From: Pseudomonas sp. S37
Lineage (GTDB): Bacteria; Pseudomonadota; Gammaproteobacteria; Pseudomonadales; Pseudomonadaceae
Reading direction: 5' to 3'
Length of the DNA stretch: 45,763 nt
Assembly (NCBI RefSeq): GCF_016658545.1
Contig: NZ_JACVZC010000040.1
Location: forward strand, 1 to 45,763
The notes under the pieces are model-generated. The model did not search any database, had not been told where the DNA came from, and worked only from the letters and a program-made list of their open reading frames with translations. This document shows, one piece after another, positions 22,954 through 33,700 of this stretch. The position numbers and the translations under genes were made by a program. Numbering within the stretch: position 1 is the stretch's first letter; the number at the start of each line of letters is the position of its first letter.

Positions 22954-24018
22954 ATGAACGAAGCCGCTCTACAGAACAAAGCCCTGGCAGTACTCCTGGC
23001 AGTGGTGACCATTGCCTTTATCTGGATACTGCTGCCGTACTACGGCGCGATTTTCTGGGCGGTGGTACTGGGAATCCTGTTTGCCCCCCTGCAGCGCAAC
23101 CTGCTGATCCGTTTTGGCCGCAGGCGCAACCTGGCGGCGGCCACGACGACCCTGGTCTGCCTGTTGGTGGCGGTGTTGCCGGTGTTCGTCACTAGCGCGC
23201 TGCTGGTGCAGGAAGGCGCCACCCTGTATCAGCGTATCGAGAGCGGGCAGCTGGATATCGCAGGTTACGTCGAGCGTGGCAAGGACATGCTGCCTGCATT
23301 CGCCCAGCACGGCCTGGACAACCTGGGCATGGGCAACCTCGACGGTTTGCGTGACAAGATCACCAAGTGGGCGACCCAGGGCAGCCAGGTGCTGGCCAGC
23401 CAGGCGTTCAGCTTTGGCCAGGGCACGTTCGAGTTCCTGGTCAGCTTCGGCATCATGATGTACCTGTTGTTCTTCTTCCTGCGCGAAGGCGCTGACGTGG
23501 CGCGCCGTGTGCGCCTGGCGGTGCCGCTGCCCGAGCAGCAGAAGCGCCGCTTGCAGTTGAAGTTCAACCGTGTGGTGCGGGCGACGGTGAAAGGCAACGT
23601 GTTGGTGGCCATTACCCAGGGCGCACTGGGCGGCCTGATCTTCTGGGTGCTGGATATCCCCAGCGCGCTGGTGTGGGCGGTGCTGATGGCGTTTCTGTCG
23701 CTGCTGCCGGCGGTGGGTGCAGGTATTGTCTGGGCACCGGTGGCGGCGTACTTCCTGCTGACCGGGGCGATATTGCCGGGGATCATCCTGACCGCGTTCG
23801 GGGTATTGGTGATCGGCCTGGTGGACAACCTGCTGCGGCCAATCCTGGTGGGCAAGGACACGCGCATGCCTGACTACCTGATCCTGGTGTCGACGCTGGG
23901 CGGGTTGGCGGTGTTCGGGCTCAACGGCTTTGTGATCGGGCCGTTGATTGCGGCGCTGTTCATGTCCAGTTGGGCGATTTTTGCCGCGACCAAACCGCAG
24001 GTGCAGTTGCCGCAATAG
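22954..24018 (+). CDS. AI-2E family transporter (PerM/TqsA-like membrane protein)
   Basis: A 354-residue inner-membrane protein with about seven to eight hydrophobic segments. Early segments are ALAVLLAVVTIAFIWILLPYYGAIFWAVVLGILFAPL, a soluble stretch spans about 95-145, and the conserved late core includes KGNVLVAITQGALGGLIFWVL, FLSLLPAVGAGIVW and VDNLLRPILVGKDTRMPD. The latter motif is diagnostic of the AI-2E/UPF0118 family. Some members export AI-2, others are Na+/H+ antiporters or unknown; P. putida is not a classic AI-2 producer, so substrate is open. It is a single gene ending before a mixed REP pair. Confidence 0.88.
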   Translation: MNEAALQNKALAVLLAVVTIAFIWILLPYYGAIFWAVVLGILFAPLQRNLLIRFGRRRNLAAATTTLVCLLVAVLPVFVTSALLVQEGATLYQRIESGQLDIAGYVERGKDMLPAFAQHGLDNLGMGNLDGLRDKITKWATQGSQVLASQAFSFGQGTFEFLVSFGIMMYLLFFFLREGADVARRVRLAVPLPEQQKRRLQLKFNRVVRATVKGNVLVAITQGALGGLIFWVLDIPSALVWAVLMAFLSLLPAVGAGIVWAPVAAYFLLTGAILPGIILTAFGVLVIGLVDNLLRPILVGKDTRMPDYLILVSTLGGLAVFGLNGFVIGPLIAALFMSSWAIFAATKPQVQLPQ

Positions 24019-24037
24019 CGTGTCATGCACAAAAATC

Positions 24038-24125
24038 TTGTAGGTGCGGCTTTAGCCGCGAACACCGGCAGTGCCGGTGCCACCCACCGCGTGCTTTTCT
24101 TCGCGGGTGAACCCGCTCCCACAGG
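24038..24125. repeat. Mixed REP pair (two different subtypes)
   Basis: Left arm TTGTAGGTGCGGCTTTAGCC with GCGAA is the 'TTTAGCC' subtype; the right arm TTCGCGGGTGAACCCGCTCC is the 'GGGTGAACCC' subtype. They pair imperfectly, and a small ACCGGCAGTGCCGGT hairpin lies between. It looks like a recombinant of two REP units. Confidence 0.75.
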
Positions 24126-24193
24126 TTTTTGCGGCAGGGCTGCAATGAGTGCAGTATTGCCCGTCGCCCTCTTTTTGCTGATGATGCCCGCGT

Positions 24194-25618
24194 ATGGATA
24201 CCCGGTCGAACAACAAGCCCCAATACACCTACCAGGCAGTCTACCGCTACCTGCTCGACCGCATCGAAGCTGCCCCTTGCGACGTCGAGCAGCGCCTGCC
24301 TTCGCTGCGCGACCTGGCCTCGCGCCTGGGCGTTTCGGTGTCCAGCACCAAGTACGCCTATGCGCTGCTCGAAGATGAGGGGCGGGTGCATGCACGGCCC
24401 AAGCTTGGCTACTTCACCCGCACCCGCGTGGCACCCGTAGGCACGCAGTACCCAGCAAACCTGCTCGACAGTGTGTTCGCCAACGCCCGCCAGCCAGGTA
24501 TGCTGGCCCTTGGCAGTGATGCCCCGGCCATGTTGCTGTCGCTGGAGCAACCCCTGCTGATGATCGAGCGCGAATTGGCGCGCCAATACCCACGGGTACA
24601 GGCACCGCTGTACCAACCGTTCGGTGAGCCGGAGTTGCGCAGCGTGCTGGCAGACCGCTACACACGCTCGGCGCAGCACTACTGGCAGGCTGACCAAGTG
24701 TTCATCGGCGCGGACCTGCGCAGCGTTTTCGAGCTGGCATTGCGTGCCCTCGACCTCGAGGGCCAGTTGGCGCTGGTGGAGTCGCCGTGCAACTGGGCGG
24801 TGTTGAGGCAGCTACAAGCCGCCGGCATGAGCATCGTTGAAGTGCCCTTGGGCGATGACGGGTGTTTCGACCTGCAGCACTTGCACCAATTGCTGCGCGA
24901 GCAGCCCGTGCGCCTGGCCGTGCTTTCATCGGCGGCCAACGTACCTCAGGGCGGGCTGATGCCAGCGGCAGACAAGCAGCAGGTCTGTCGCTGGCTGGCC
25001 GAGCGCAAGGTTTGGCTGTTCGAAAACGATGGCTACGGCGAGTTGTGCTTCCACCCGGCAGCGCCGCGCTACCGCGACTTCGCCGACCCCGAGTGGTTGC
25101 TGGTGTTCTCGACCTTCGACAAACTGCTTGGCGCCGAAGCACCTTTTGGTTACCTGCTGTGCCGGCAGCATGCCGAGCGTCTGCAGCAACTGTTTCTTGA
25201 GCGTGCCTTCCGCTTGTCACCGATTCGCCAGCGGGCCATCGCCAAACTGTTTACTTCGCACCGCGTCGACAAGCATGTGCAGCGCTTGCAGCCCATGCTG
25301 CGCGAACGCCTGCAACAGATGACTGCGCTGCTGGCAGCCCATGGCCAAGGCTGTCTGCAGGTCGTTGCGCCGCAGGGCGGGGCCAGCCTGTGGCTGCAGG
25401 CAACCCGGCCGGTGGACATGCGCCGGGTTTTCGCGCGGCTATTGGCGCAGCGCATCGTCATCGCCCCCGGGGAAATCTTCAGCCAGTGCGGCCTTTGGCG
25501 CAGCCACCTGCGGCTGTGCTGCACGGTGGACTGGAGCAAGGATATTGCACAGGCATTGCAATGCCTGGTCAAGGCCATCCAGGACGAATTCCACAGCTTC
25601 GAAGCTCATACCCCATAA
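24194..25618 (+). CDS. MocR-type (GntR/aminotransferase) transcriptional regulator
   Basis: A 474-residue regulator. An N-terminal GntR winged helix covers about 10-78 ([48 protein letters not shown]), then a fold-type I aminotransferase-like domain follows (about 110-465). Lys310 in [17 protein letters not shown] is at the position expected for the PLP Schiff base. MocR regulators sense amino-acid-like ligands through PLP. No strong ribosome site precedes ATG 24194. The 3' end overlaps the convergent panB paralogue by 13 bases. The target is unknown; the neighbouring panB and phn genes are candidates. Confidence 0.87.
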   Translation: MDTRSNNKPQYTYQAVYRYLLDRIEAAPCDVEQRLPSLRDLASRLGVSVSSTKYAYALLEDEGRVHARPKLGYFTRTRVAPVGTQYPANLLDSVFANARQPGMLALGSDAPAMLLSLEQPLLMIERELARQYPRVQAPLYQPFGEPELRSVLADRYTRSAQHYWQADQVFIGADLRSVFELALRALDLEGQLALVESPCNWAVLRQLQAAGMSIVEVPLGDDGCFDLQHLHQLLREQPVRLAVLSSAANVPQGGLMPAADKQQVCRWLAERKVWLFENDGYGELCFHPAAPRYRDFADPEWLLVFSTFDKLLGAEAPFGYLLCRQHAERLQQLFLERAFRLSPIRQRAIAKLFTSHRVDKHVQRLQPMLRERLQQMTALLAAHGQGCLQVVAPQGGASLWLQATRPVDMRRVFARLLAQRIVIAPGEIFSQCGLWRSHLRLCCTVDWSKDIAQALQCLVKAIQDEFHSFEAHTP

Positions 25619-26421
25619 CAGTGCTGTAACGCCGGGAACGTGCCGCCGCGCACTTCGTGTGCATAGCGGCTGCAAGCATCGCGGATCACCTGGCCGACAT
25701 CGGCGTACTGTTTGACGAAGCGTGGAACGTGGGCGCCGCCCAGCCCCAGCAGGTCCTCGGTAACCAGCACCTGGCCATCGCAGGTTGGGGAGGCGCCAAT
25801 GCCGATGGTTGGTTTGGCGCTGGCCTCGGTAATGGCTCGGGCCACCGGCTCGGCCACGCCTTCCAGCAACAGGCTGAAGGCGCCGGCTTGCAGGTTGGCC
25901 TGCGCGTCGGCTTGCAGCACCGCCGCACTGTCAGCACACAACCCCTGAGCCTTGTAACCGCCCATGGCATTGACGAACTGCGGCATCAGGCCAATATGCG
26001 CCATCACCGGGATCCCGCGTGCCACCAGGAACTCGACGGTGCTCGCCAACGCCTGGTTGGCCTCCAGCTTGAGCGCATCGCAACCGGTGCTGGCCAGCAC
26101 CTGGGCGCAATTGCGAAAGGCTTGTTCGTGGGATTCCTGATAGCTGCCGAACGGCATGTCGGCAATCACGCAGGCCAGGCGGGTGCTGTCGACCACGGCG
26201 CGGGTATGGGCGATGGTTTCTTCCAGGCGCATGCCCAGGGTGGAGCGGCGGCCGTAGCCGACCATGGCGGTAGAGTCGCCCACCAGAATGAAGTCGACCG
26301 AGGGGTCGATCAACTGGGCGATGGTGCTGGAGTAGGCGGTCAGTGAAACGATCTTCTGCTGGCCTTTCATGGCCACCAATTGCGGGACGGTGAGGCGACG
26401 GGTGCGGGTATGTGAGCTCAT
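25606..26421 (-). CDS. panB: PanB paralogue, ketopantoate hydroxymethyltransferase family
   Basis: A 271-residue protein of the PanB family, which adds a hydroxymethyl group from methylene-THF to 2-oxoisovalerate in pantothenate synthesis. Metal and catalytic positions are conserved: Asp49 (LVGDS), Asp88 (ADMPFGSY), Lys118 and Glu120 (LKLE), Glu187 (LLLEGV), plus [15 protein letters not shown]. Normal panB lies beside panC; here panC is absent and the neighbours are a MocR regulator and phosphonate genes, so it is likely a second copy with a related or specialised substrate (another 2-oxoacid is possible). Its stop overlaps the MocR gene by 13 bases tail to tail. ATG 26421 is the only clear start. 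Confidence 0.85.
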   Translation of the reverse strand: MSSHTRTRRLTVPQLVAMKGQQKIVSLTAYSSTIAQLIDPSVDFILVGDSTAMVGYGRRSTLGMRLEETIAHTRAVVDSTRLACVIADMPFGSYQESHEQAFRNCAQVLASTGCDALKLEANQALASTVEFLVARGIPVMAHIGLMPQFVNAMGGYKAQGLCADSAAVLQADAQANLQAGAFSLLLEGVAEPVARAITEASAKPTIGIGASPTCDGQVLVTEDLLGLGGAHVPRFVKQYADVGQVIRDACSRYAHEVRGGTFPALQHCYGV

Positions 26422-26534
26422 CGGGGCAGGGCATCTCTGGACAGGGATGGCCCATGTTTTGGCAATTGCAGCGGCAACTCAATGCACAGATTCGGGTCAG
26501 ATTGCACCTCAGAACACCAGGCTGACGCAATCCC

Positions 26535-26654
26535 TTGTAGGAGCGGCCTTGTGTCGCGATCGGGCCGCAAAGCGGCCCCTGCTATCTCGGCGTAGTCGCT
26601 GAAATCGAGGGGCCGCCTTGCGGCCCGATCGCGACACAAGGCCGCTCCTACAGG
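26535..26654. repeat. REP inverted pair between phnX and panB
   Basis: Arms TTGTAGGAGCGGCCTTGTGT... and the complement ending CTCCTACAGG at 26654; inner arms CGATCGGGCCGCAA/TTGCGGCCCGATCG also pair. It separates phnX from the panB paralogue on the same strand, so the two are probably not one transcript. Confidence 0.87.
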
Positions 26655-26668
26655 TGCGGCGCAGAGCT

Positions 26669-27496
26669 TTAGAAGGACTGCGGCATTTCGCCCTTGGCCA
26701 GGCGGCGGTTGATGTCGGCGATCACTTCCGGCAGCTCGTTGATGGTGTCGATCAGGTAGTGCGGGCGCGAGCCGGCAAACAGTGTGTGGATGCGCTCGCG
26801 CTCGCTTTCCAGCTTCTCGGCACTGAGTGCGCGGTAGCCTTCCCAGGTCAGGCCCAGGGCATTGCCCGAGCACACCAGCGCCACGGTCCACATGCCGGCA
26901 CGGCGCCCTTCGAGAATACCCGGTACGGTGTCGTCGACCTTTACGCAGGCCGCTACATCGTCAATCCCCAGCGCAATCACGTTGGCCAGCGCCTGGGCCG
27001 GCCACGGGCGACCGTTCGGGGTTTCGTCGGTAGCCACCACATGGTCGGCCACGTAGCCGTTCTGCGCAGCCAGCTCCACCACCTTGTCCATCACCACCTT
27101 CGGGTAACCCGAGCACGAGCCGATCTTCAGGCCGCCCTGGCGCAGCCCGGTAAGGGTGTCCAAAGCGCCTGGGATCAGCGCCGAGTGCACGGCGATCTTC
27201 TCGATCTGCAGCGGCATGAAACGGTTGTAAATGGCGGTGACGTCATCGTCGGTCGGTGTGCGGCCGAACACCTTGCGGTAGCGTTCGGCAATGTCCGGCA
27301 CGTCGCACAGGGTGCGGATATGGTCCCACTTGCCCATGCCCATCGGACCACGGGCCTCTTCGATAGACACCTGCACGTCGAACTCGGCAAAGGCCTCGAC
27401 AAAGATCTGGGTCGGGGCGAACGAGCCGAAGTCGACCACGGTGCCGGCCCAGTCGAGGATGGCGGCTTGCAGCTGGGTAGGGTTGCTGTAGTTCAT
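26669..27496 (-). CDS. phnX: Phosphonoacetaldehyde hydrolase (phosphonatase)
   Basis: A 275-residue HAD-superfamily enzyme that splits phosphonoacetaldehyde into acetaldehyde and phosphate. The nucleophile is Asp15 in [13 protein letters not shown] (HAD motif I), the Schiff-base lysine is Lys56 in [10 protein letters not shown] (specific to PhnX), and the late acidic motif is KVDDTVPGI. It works with phnW, 34 bases upstream on the same strand, to use 2-aminoethylphosphonate. ATG 27496 begins the family region; a longer frame is not supported. Confidence 0.95.
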   Translation of the reverse strand: MNYSNPTQLQAAILDWAGTVVDFGSFAPTQIFVEAFAEFDVQVSIEEARGPMGMGKWDHIRTLCDVPDIAERYRKVFGRTPTDDDVTAIYNRFMPLQIEKIAVHSALIPGALDTLTGLRQGGLKIGSCSGYPKVVMDKVVELAAQNGYVADHVVATDETPNGRPWPAQALANVIALGIDDVAACVKVDDTVPGILEGRRAGMWTVALVCSGNALGLTWEGYRALSAEKLESERERIHTLFAGSRPHYLIDTINELPEVIADINRRLAKGEMPQSF

Positions 27497-27530
27497 GTGC
27501 GCTAATTCCTGAATTCGGGTGGGCAGGGGG

Positions 27531-28637
27531 TCAGATGTCCAGCACTTCCATTTCCCGCAGCACTTCGGCCACGGCATTCACGGCGGCTTGCATGCCGTTC
27601 GCGCCGACCACGCCAATGCAGCCTACGCGGAAGGTTTCCACCTGGGTCAGCTTGCCCGGGTAGAGGATGAAGCCCTTGGCCTTGACCCGCTCGTAGAAGT
27701 CCTTGAACTGGTAGCGGGTATCGTTCGGTGCGTGGAAGGTGACGATGATCGGCGCCTGGATCTCGGCTGGCAGGAAGCTGCGCAGGCCGATGGCGGCCAT
27801 GCCGTCGAGCAGGGCCTTGCAGTTGTCGGCGTAGCGCTGATGGCGGGCTGGCAGGCCACCTTCCTCGTTGTATTGCTGCAGTGCTTCGTGCAGGGCCGCG
27901 ACTACGTGGGTCGGCGGGGTAAAGCGCCATTGGCCGGTCTTGGCCATGTAGGTGTGCTGATCGTGCAGGTCCATGGCCAGCGAGTGGGCATTGCCCTCGG
28001 CGGCCGCCAGTGCGGTTTTCTCAGCAAAGACGAAGCCCATGCCCGGCACGCCCTCCAGGCATTTGCCTGAGGCCGCGATCAGTGCTTCGAAAGGGACTTC
28101 GCGTGCATCGATCGGTAGTGCGCCGAACGAGCTCATGGCGTCGATGATCAGGCGCTTGCCGTGCTGTTTGATCACCTGGGCGATCTCTGGCAGCGGGTTG
28201 AGGATGCCGGTACTGGTTTCGCAGTGGATCAGCGCTACGTGGGTAACACTCGGGTCGTTGGCCAGCAGGCGGTCGACGTCGGCAGCGGTGGTTGGCTGGT
28301 CCTCCGCAGTTTCGAAGGTGCTGTAGGCGCGGCCCAGTACCTTGCAGATCTTTGCCAGGCGCTGGCCATAAGCACCGTTGATCAGCACCAGGACCTTGCC
28401 ATCACGCGGCACCAGGGTACCGATGGCGGCTTCCACGGCGAAAGTGCCGCTGCCTTGCAGGGGCACGCAGTGGTGGCTGGCGCTGCCGTCGATGATTGCC
28501 AGCAATTGCTCGCAGACGTTGGCGGTCAGCTGGTTGAAGTCACGGTCCCAGGAGCCCCAGTCCACCAGCATGGCTTGGCGGGTGCGGATTGATGTGGTCA
28601 GGGGACCTGGGGTCAGCAGAATCGGGGCGTTGCTCAT
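27531..28637 (-). CDS. phnW: 2-aminoethylphosphonate:pyruvate transaminase
   Basis: A 368-residue class V PLP aminotransferase converting 2-aminoethylphosphonate plus pyruvate to phosphonoacetaldehyde plus alanine. Seen: [10 protein letters not shown] at the N-terminus, [29 protein letters not shown] (PLP Asp) and the PLP lysine Lys192 in [12 protein letters not shown]. It is first gene of the phnW-phnX pair, divergent from a LysR regulator with 110 bases between. No phosphonate transporter gene is adjacent. The start at 28637 is preceded by GAGGAAT about 7 bases away. Confidence 0.95.
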   Translation of the reverse strand: MSNAPILLTPGPLTTSIRTRQAMLVDWGSWDRDFNQLTANVCEQLLAIIDGSASHHCVPLQGSGTFAVEAAIGTLVPRDGKVLVLINGAYGQRLAKICKVLGRAYSTFETAEDQPTTAADVDRLLANDPSVTHVALIHCETSTGILNPLPEIAQVIKQHGKRLIIDAMSSFGALPIDAREVPFEALIAASGKCLEGVPGMGFVFAEKTALAAAEGNAHSLAMDLHDQHTYMAKTGQWRFTPPTHVVAALHEALQQYNEEGGLPARHQRYADNCKALLDGMAAIGLRSFLPAEIQAPIIVTFHAPNDTRYQFKDFYERVKAKGFILYPGKLTQVETFRVGCIGVVGANGMQAAVNAVAEVLREMEVLDI

Positions 28638-28747
28638 TCCGTTATTCCTCACAAGCGGTGGGCTGAAACTACGGGGCCTAGGTTGCAATTCACGCTGTCA
28701 TCAATCAAATTGTTTGTTGTTATCTCAGCTATAAGTCAGGCCGATGC

Positions 28748-29611
28748 ATGAACTTGTTCCAGTTACGCGCCTTCGATGCCGTGGCCCGTGAGGGCAGCTT
28801 TACCCGCGCCGCCGAGCGGCTGTTCATCAGCCAGCCGGCGGTTACCGGCCACGTCAAGGCGCTGGAGGAGCACTACCAGATCACCTTGCTGCGGCGTACC
28901 GCGCGGCGGGTCGAGTTGACGGAGGAGGGCACCCGCCTGGCGGCCATCACACGCGCCATGTTTGGCTTGGCGGAAGAAGCGCAGGCCATGCTCGAAGCCA
29001 ACCGCCAGTTGTTGACCGGGCGCCTGGAAGTGGCGGCCGATGGCCCGCACCGGGTGATGCCGATGCTGGCGCAGCTGCGCGAGCGCTACCCGGGCATTAC
29101 CGTGAACTTGCGCTTGGGCAACGCTCAGGAAACCCTGGCAGCTTTGCTTGGCGAACATGCCGACGTTGCAGTGCTGACAGAGATCGAGCCGCGCAAGGGC
29201 CTGCACCTGCAGAGCCTGTGCGAGTCGCGTCTGTGCGCGTTGCTGCCGGCAGGCCACGCCTGGGCGCAGGTGCAAAGCGACCTGCCACTGGCCGACCTGC
29301 ACCAGCAGATCATGGTGCTGCGCGAGCCCAGTTCGACCACCCGGCGAACCTTCGACAAGGCCTGCACGAATGCGGGCGTGCAGCCACGGGTGCTGCTTGA
29401 ACTGGACAGCCGCGAGGCGGTGACCGAAGCCGTGGCCTCCGAGCTGGGTATCGGCGTGGTGTCGTCCACCGAAGTGGCCAACGACCCGCGTGTGGTAGCG
29501 CGGCCGTTGGCGGGCCAGGGGTTGCTCAACCAGCACCTGGTCGGCTGCCTGGAACGCCGCCGTGAGTTACGTCTGATCCAGGCATTTCTGGGCTTGGCGG
29601 CGGGGCTGTGA
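28748..29611 (+). CDS. LysR-type regulator, probable activator of phnWX
   Basis: A 287-residue LysR regulator with helix-turn-helix at about 1-60 (MNLFQLRAFDAVAREGSFTRAAERLFISQPAVTGHVKALE) and an effector domain from about 88. It is divergent from phnW, the usual arrangement for the regulator that responds to 2-aminoethylphosphonate or a breakdown product. I recall a regulator called AepR in this role in Pseudomonas but did not verify identity. The intergenic region has a TATAAG near 28731-28736 that could be its own -10. Confidence 0.9.
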   Translation: MNLFQLRAFDAVAREGSFTRAAERLFISQPAVTGHVKALEEHYQITLLRRTARRVELTEEGTRLAAITRAMFGLAEEAQAMLEANRQLLTGRLEVAADGPHRVMPMLAQLRERYPGITVNLRLGNAQETLAALLGEHADVAVLTEIEPRKGLHLQSLCESRLCALLPAGHAWAQVQSDLPLADLHQQIMVLREPSSTTRRTFDKACTNAGVQPRVLLELDSREAVTEAVASELGIGVVSSTEVANDPRVVARPLAGQGLLNQHLVGCLERRRELRLIQAFLGLAAGL

Positions 29612-29668
29612 TGGCCGTTTTGAGCAGGGCGGCCTAAGATGGCCGGCATTGAGCTGACGGGACCGTCG

Positions 29669-30688
29669 ATGAGCGAGAAAGACACCATTTCCATGCAGCT
29701 GGTGCGCGAAGCGCTGCTGCAGACCTGCCCTGCCGGAGAGCCTGATAGCGGCTTGCTGGCCCGGGCGGGCATCGCCGTCGAACAGTTGCACCTGCCACAA
29801 GCCAGGGTCAGTGCCGAGTCCTATGCCCGGCTGTGGCGCCTGCTGGCACGGCGCTGCAACGACGAGTTCTTTGCCATGGACCCGCGCGGTTTGCGCAGCG
29901 GCAGCCTGGCCTTCATGTGCCGTGCCAGCATGGGTCAGCCGACGCTGGCCGTCGGCCTGGATACTGCACTGGCGTTCCTGTCGCTGATGCTCGAAGACTT
30001 GCAACCGAGCCTGGTGCGCCAGCAGGGCTTGGCCGAGATCGTGATCAACGAGCCGCGTGATACACCGCGGCGGGCGTTCACCTATTTCACCTTCTGGATG
30101 ATTGTGCATGGCGTGGCCTGTTGGCTGGCTGGCCGGCGAATCCCGATTCTGGCCATCGACCTGCGCTGCGCCGAGCCGCCGTTCTGCGACGACTACCGGG
30201 TGATGTTTTCGGAAAACCTGCAGTTTGATCGGCCACGCACACGCATGATCATTGCTGCTGATTGCCTTGACCTGCCGCTCAGGCGTACAGAAGAAGAACT
30301 GCAACGTTTTCTGGCTGAAGCGCCAGGGAACATTCTGGTCAAGTACCGCGACCCGGAAAGCCTCGGCCTGCGCATTCGCAATGACTTGCTGCACATGGCC
30401 CCTGCGCTATGGCCGGACGGCGACTCCCTGGCTCGCCAGTTGTGCCTGTCACCTTCAACCCTGCGCCGGCGGTTGGCCGAAGAGGGCCAGACCTATCAGG
30501 GGCTCAAGGACAGCGTACGGCGCGAACTGGCTATTGCCTGGTTGAGCCAGGACGGGCCTGCGCTGGGTGAGATTGCCCAGCAGTTGGGCTTTGCCGACAA
30601 CAGCTCGTTCTACAAGGCATTTCGCAAATGGTTTGGCTGCAACCCGGGGCATTATCGGGCGCTGGTCCAGGCCCACGGGCGTAACTGA
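29669..30688 (+). CDS. AraC-family regulator with OruR-type N-terminal domain
   Basis: A 339-residue regulator. An N-terminal arabinose-binding-like domain, as in OruR/ArgR-type proteins, spans about 10-200 (EALLQTCPAGEPDSGLLARAG). The C-terminal double helix-turn-helix covers about 238-332 (LCLSPSTLRRRLAEEGQTYQGLKDSVRRELAIAWL, IAQQLGFADNSSFYKAFRKWFG). ATG 29669 is preferred; ATG 29639 would add ten residues. Neither has a strong ribosome site. In KT2440, as I recall, this regulator stands near the fadDx operon, so it may control acyl-CoA use; the two giant genes now lie between them, and they could also be its targets. It lies on the same strand as the LysR gene 57 bases upstream. Confidence 0.87.
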   Translation: MSEKDTISMQLVREALLQTCPAGEPDSGLLARAGIAVEQLHLPQARVSAESYARLWRLLARRCNDEFFAMDPRGLRSGSLAFMCRASMGQPTLAVGLDTALAFLSLMLEDLQPSLVRQQGLAEIVINEPRDTPRRAFTYFTFWMIVHGVACWLAGRRIPILAIDLRCAEPPFCDDYRVMFSENLQFDRPRTRMIIAADCLDLPLRRTEEELQRFLAEAPGNILVKYRDPESLGLRIRNDLLHMAPALWPDGDSLARQLCLSPSTLRRRLAEEGQTYQGLKDSVRRELAIAWLSQDGPALGEIAQQLGFADNSSFYKAFRKWFGCNPGHYRALVQAHGRN

Positions 30689-30787
30689 ACAGCTTGACCC
30701 TGGCTGTGAATGAGCAAGTTCCCTCTGCATCGGCCTGCTCGTGCATGAAACATTTTCCGCCCATTTCGGCAGCGCGGAATACAGGCC

Positions 30788-33700
30788 ATGCGTAACTTTT
30801 CAGCAACCAGCAGCCCTCGTGAAAGCATCACGAAAGAGCAAGCGCAAGCACTCGTCGATGCCTTCATCCACAAGCACACACCTCAGTGGATCAAGGCGGC
30901 TTCGGCGCAGGACATCGCCCGCTTGCGCACCTTGATTGCCCAGCACAAAGCCAGCCAGGACAAACTCGCGGAGGCGACAAAGGCCGTCCAGCCCGTGCAC
31001 GCCTTTGCCCTGCACACCTACAGTGAAGCCCTGCAGGCTACGTTGCCTGCGGGCCATGACCTTACCGCCCTGGAGTGGCGGGACAAAGTGTTGGAAACCG
31101 TTGGCGTAACCACACCGCATGCAGATTTCGTATTCAAGACCAAACCCGGGTTGTTGCGCCTGATGCAGAATTTTGCGGCAAATGCCACGCCGCTGGATGG
31201 CAGCGGGTTGTACGCGCCGGGTTCAGAAACACTGTTGTCCGGAAACGTGGATGAAGTGTGCAGGTTGTGCCGGGAGCTGGACGCGGGCCTCCAGTACCAG
31301 ACCTTGCTGGACAAACATTTTGAAGCCAGTAAAGCACTGCTGATCGATGACAAGCGCAAAGGCTTCGAGCTGGCAGTGCACATGGCGCTGCTCAGGCAGC
31401 ATATCGATGGCGATGTTGCTGCGGCATTGAATGCACTTACCAGTACCGTTGCCACACACGACGTGAAGCTTGTCGCCTACCCCGGGCTGATGAGCATGCT
31501 GGGCCACACCGTGCACGAAGCCTTGTTCATTCAGTTGCGTAGTGCGCAGGACGAAGATGCTGGCGTGGTCATCTACCGGCCAGCCGAGGCGCAGGCGCCG
31601 CTGCGCTGGTACAGCTCGAAGCTGGCGTTTGAAGTGGCTTTGCTTGAACAGCTCAAGGATCCTGGCTACCTCGCCAGCTTGCTTCAGTCTGTCGGCCTTG
31701 CGACCCGCAAGCAGTTCCTGCAAACACTTCAACTGCGGCTAAAGGATACAGCGCCAGACTTGGCGGTAGAGGGTGAGGGTGAGTACGGTTCAGTCTTTGA
31801 TCGGTGGGTACTCAGCCAGCTTGAACGGGCGAAAGACGATGCCCGGTTGTTGTTGGTGCCCACCGCCGAGGTGGATGCCCAGGCTAGCCGCGAACGTGTT
31901 GACGCGTGGGTATCGGCGGGGTGGACACTGGTCAATCTGGGCGGTTTTTTCATCCCCACGGTGGGGGCGTTACTGCTGGCACAATTGGTGGCGCAGGTAT
32001 GTTCACAGGTATTCGCAGGGGTTGCCGATTGGGCCAAGGGGCATGACCACGAAGCGTTGAGGCACTTGCTTGACGTTGCCCAGACCGTGGCCGCCGCCGC
32101 CGTTACTACCGGTGCGGTAGTAGGTGGCACCGCTGTGGTCAGGAAATTCACCCGCAGTGCATTTGTCGATAGCCTGGATGTCGTGGACCTGGAAGACGGC
32201 ACCGCGCGGCTCTGGCATGAAGACCTGAGCGTTTACGCATCGGCGGTGCAAGACGCAGCGCTGAATGAGCGAGGCCTGTACAGCAAAGGTGATGACCAGT
32301 GGCTGCGAATAGATGACCGCTTCTATCAAGTTCGCCGCACCGGGGCGGACGGTAAATGGCGCCTGGTACATCCTTTGCGCAAGGATGCCTATGGCCCGGT
32401 TGTGCGGTACAACGGTGAGCGTTACTGGCATTTGCCTGGCGAACACCCGCAGACGTGGAATGATGCAGCGAAGATGCTCGGCCGCCTGTGGCCGCAACAG
32501 ATGCCACTCGATCAACTGCGGGCACAACAGCTGCTGTTGGCAGCTGGCAGCGACATAGATGAGCTGCGCGGCATACTGGTGCAAAACCAGGCATTGCCTG
32601 CCAACTTGCGTGATACGTTGCGCCGGTTCGAGGCTGACCAGCGCATCGAGCAGTTTTTCGCGTCGCTGCAGCCAGCTGCCACGGTGCAAACGGACCCGGA
32701 ATTATTGCAGTGGTGCAGGCAGCATTCCGCTGTTGCAGGAATGGATAATGCCCAGGCGCTGGCCGAGATAGTCGAACGTGCTGCGCAATTACGTTTTGAG
32801 TTGTTCCGGCATCTGACTGAAGGGCAGGCCAGTGATGACCGGGTTGTGCAAGTCATTCTGCGCGATTTTGCCGGTCTGCCGGAAGACTATGCCCAACAGC
32901 TGGCAGGCTCGGTGAGTGTCGAGCAACGTGATCACATCGAGCTGTTACAGCGTTTGCCACTTGCGGTCGCCGAGCAAGCGCGTGCGCTGTTGCAACTTGC
33001 CAGGTTGAACCGAGCCCGGCAAGGCTTGTGGTTGCGCAATGGTTACAGCGATGAAAGTGGTGAACTGATCCTGAGCTTGCTGGCACGCCTGGCGAACTGG
33101 CCTTTCAACCGTCGGCTGGAACTGCGCGCAGGCTCATCATCGGGCCGCCTGCTGAGCGTACTCAACCCGGCGGGGCCTGAAGCGACGGGTGTAGTGATCA
33201 CGCGTATCAATGGCCAGTTCAGGCTGTACGATAAGCAGGGGCACGCGCTGGATGTCGAGCTTGGCGCCCCAGACGATGTGTTTTGCGCGCTCGGCGCGTT
33301 ACTGACACCTGCCCAGCGGCTCAGGTTGAATCTGCCCGATCAAGACCCGGCAGCCGCCTTGCGCGCGCGGGTGGCAAGCACGATGCCTGCCGATCGCCAA
33401 GCCTTGCTAAACGTGCTCGGCTGGCGCGAAGGCACGCGTTGGTTCAACCCAGGCCAACGCCTGGCAGATGGGCGGGTAGGGTATCCGCTGGGTGGTGCCC
33501 AATCGACCGAGCGTGACCTTACCCAGAGGATGCGAGCGCGGCTGGGTGTGCTTTACCGCGGCGACAGCCAGGCACGGATCAATCAGCACCTGGACAGAAT
33601 TGTTGATTGCGATGACCCTTTTGAGGCGCTGATTTTCGAAGAAGCCAACTTCCAGCTTCTGTGCAACTGCCTGGACATCTGGATCGCACAGGCGAGGGAA

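Noticed and set aside
20..26654. CRISPR array from repeated palindromes
   Set aside because: Repeats are inverted pairs at gene ends, kilobases apart, with no regular spacers and no cas genes.
28690..28705. Anr box in the phnW-LysR gap (ATCAATCAA)
   Set aside because: The left half TTGAT is missing at the needed distance; only one half-site is present.
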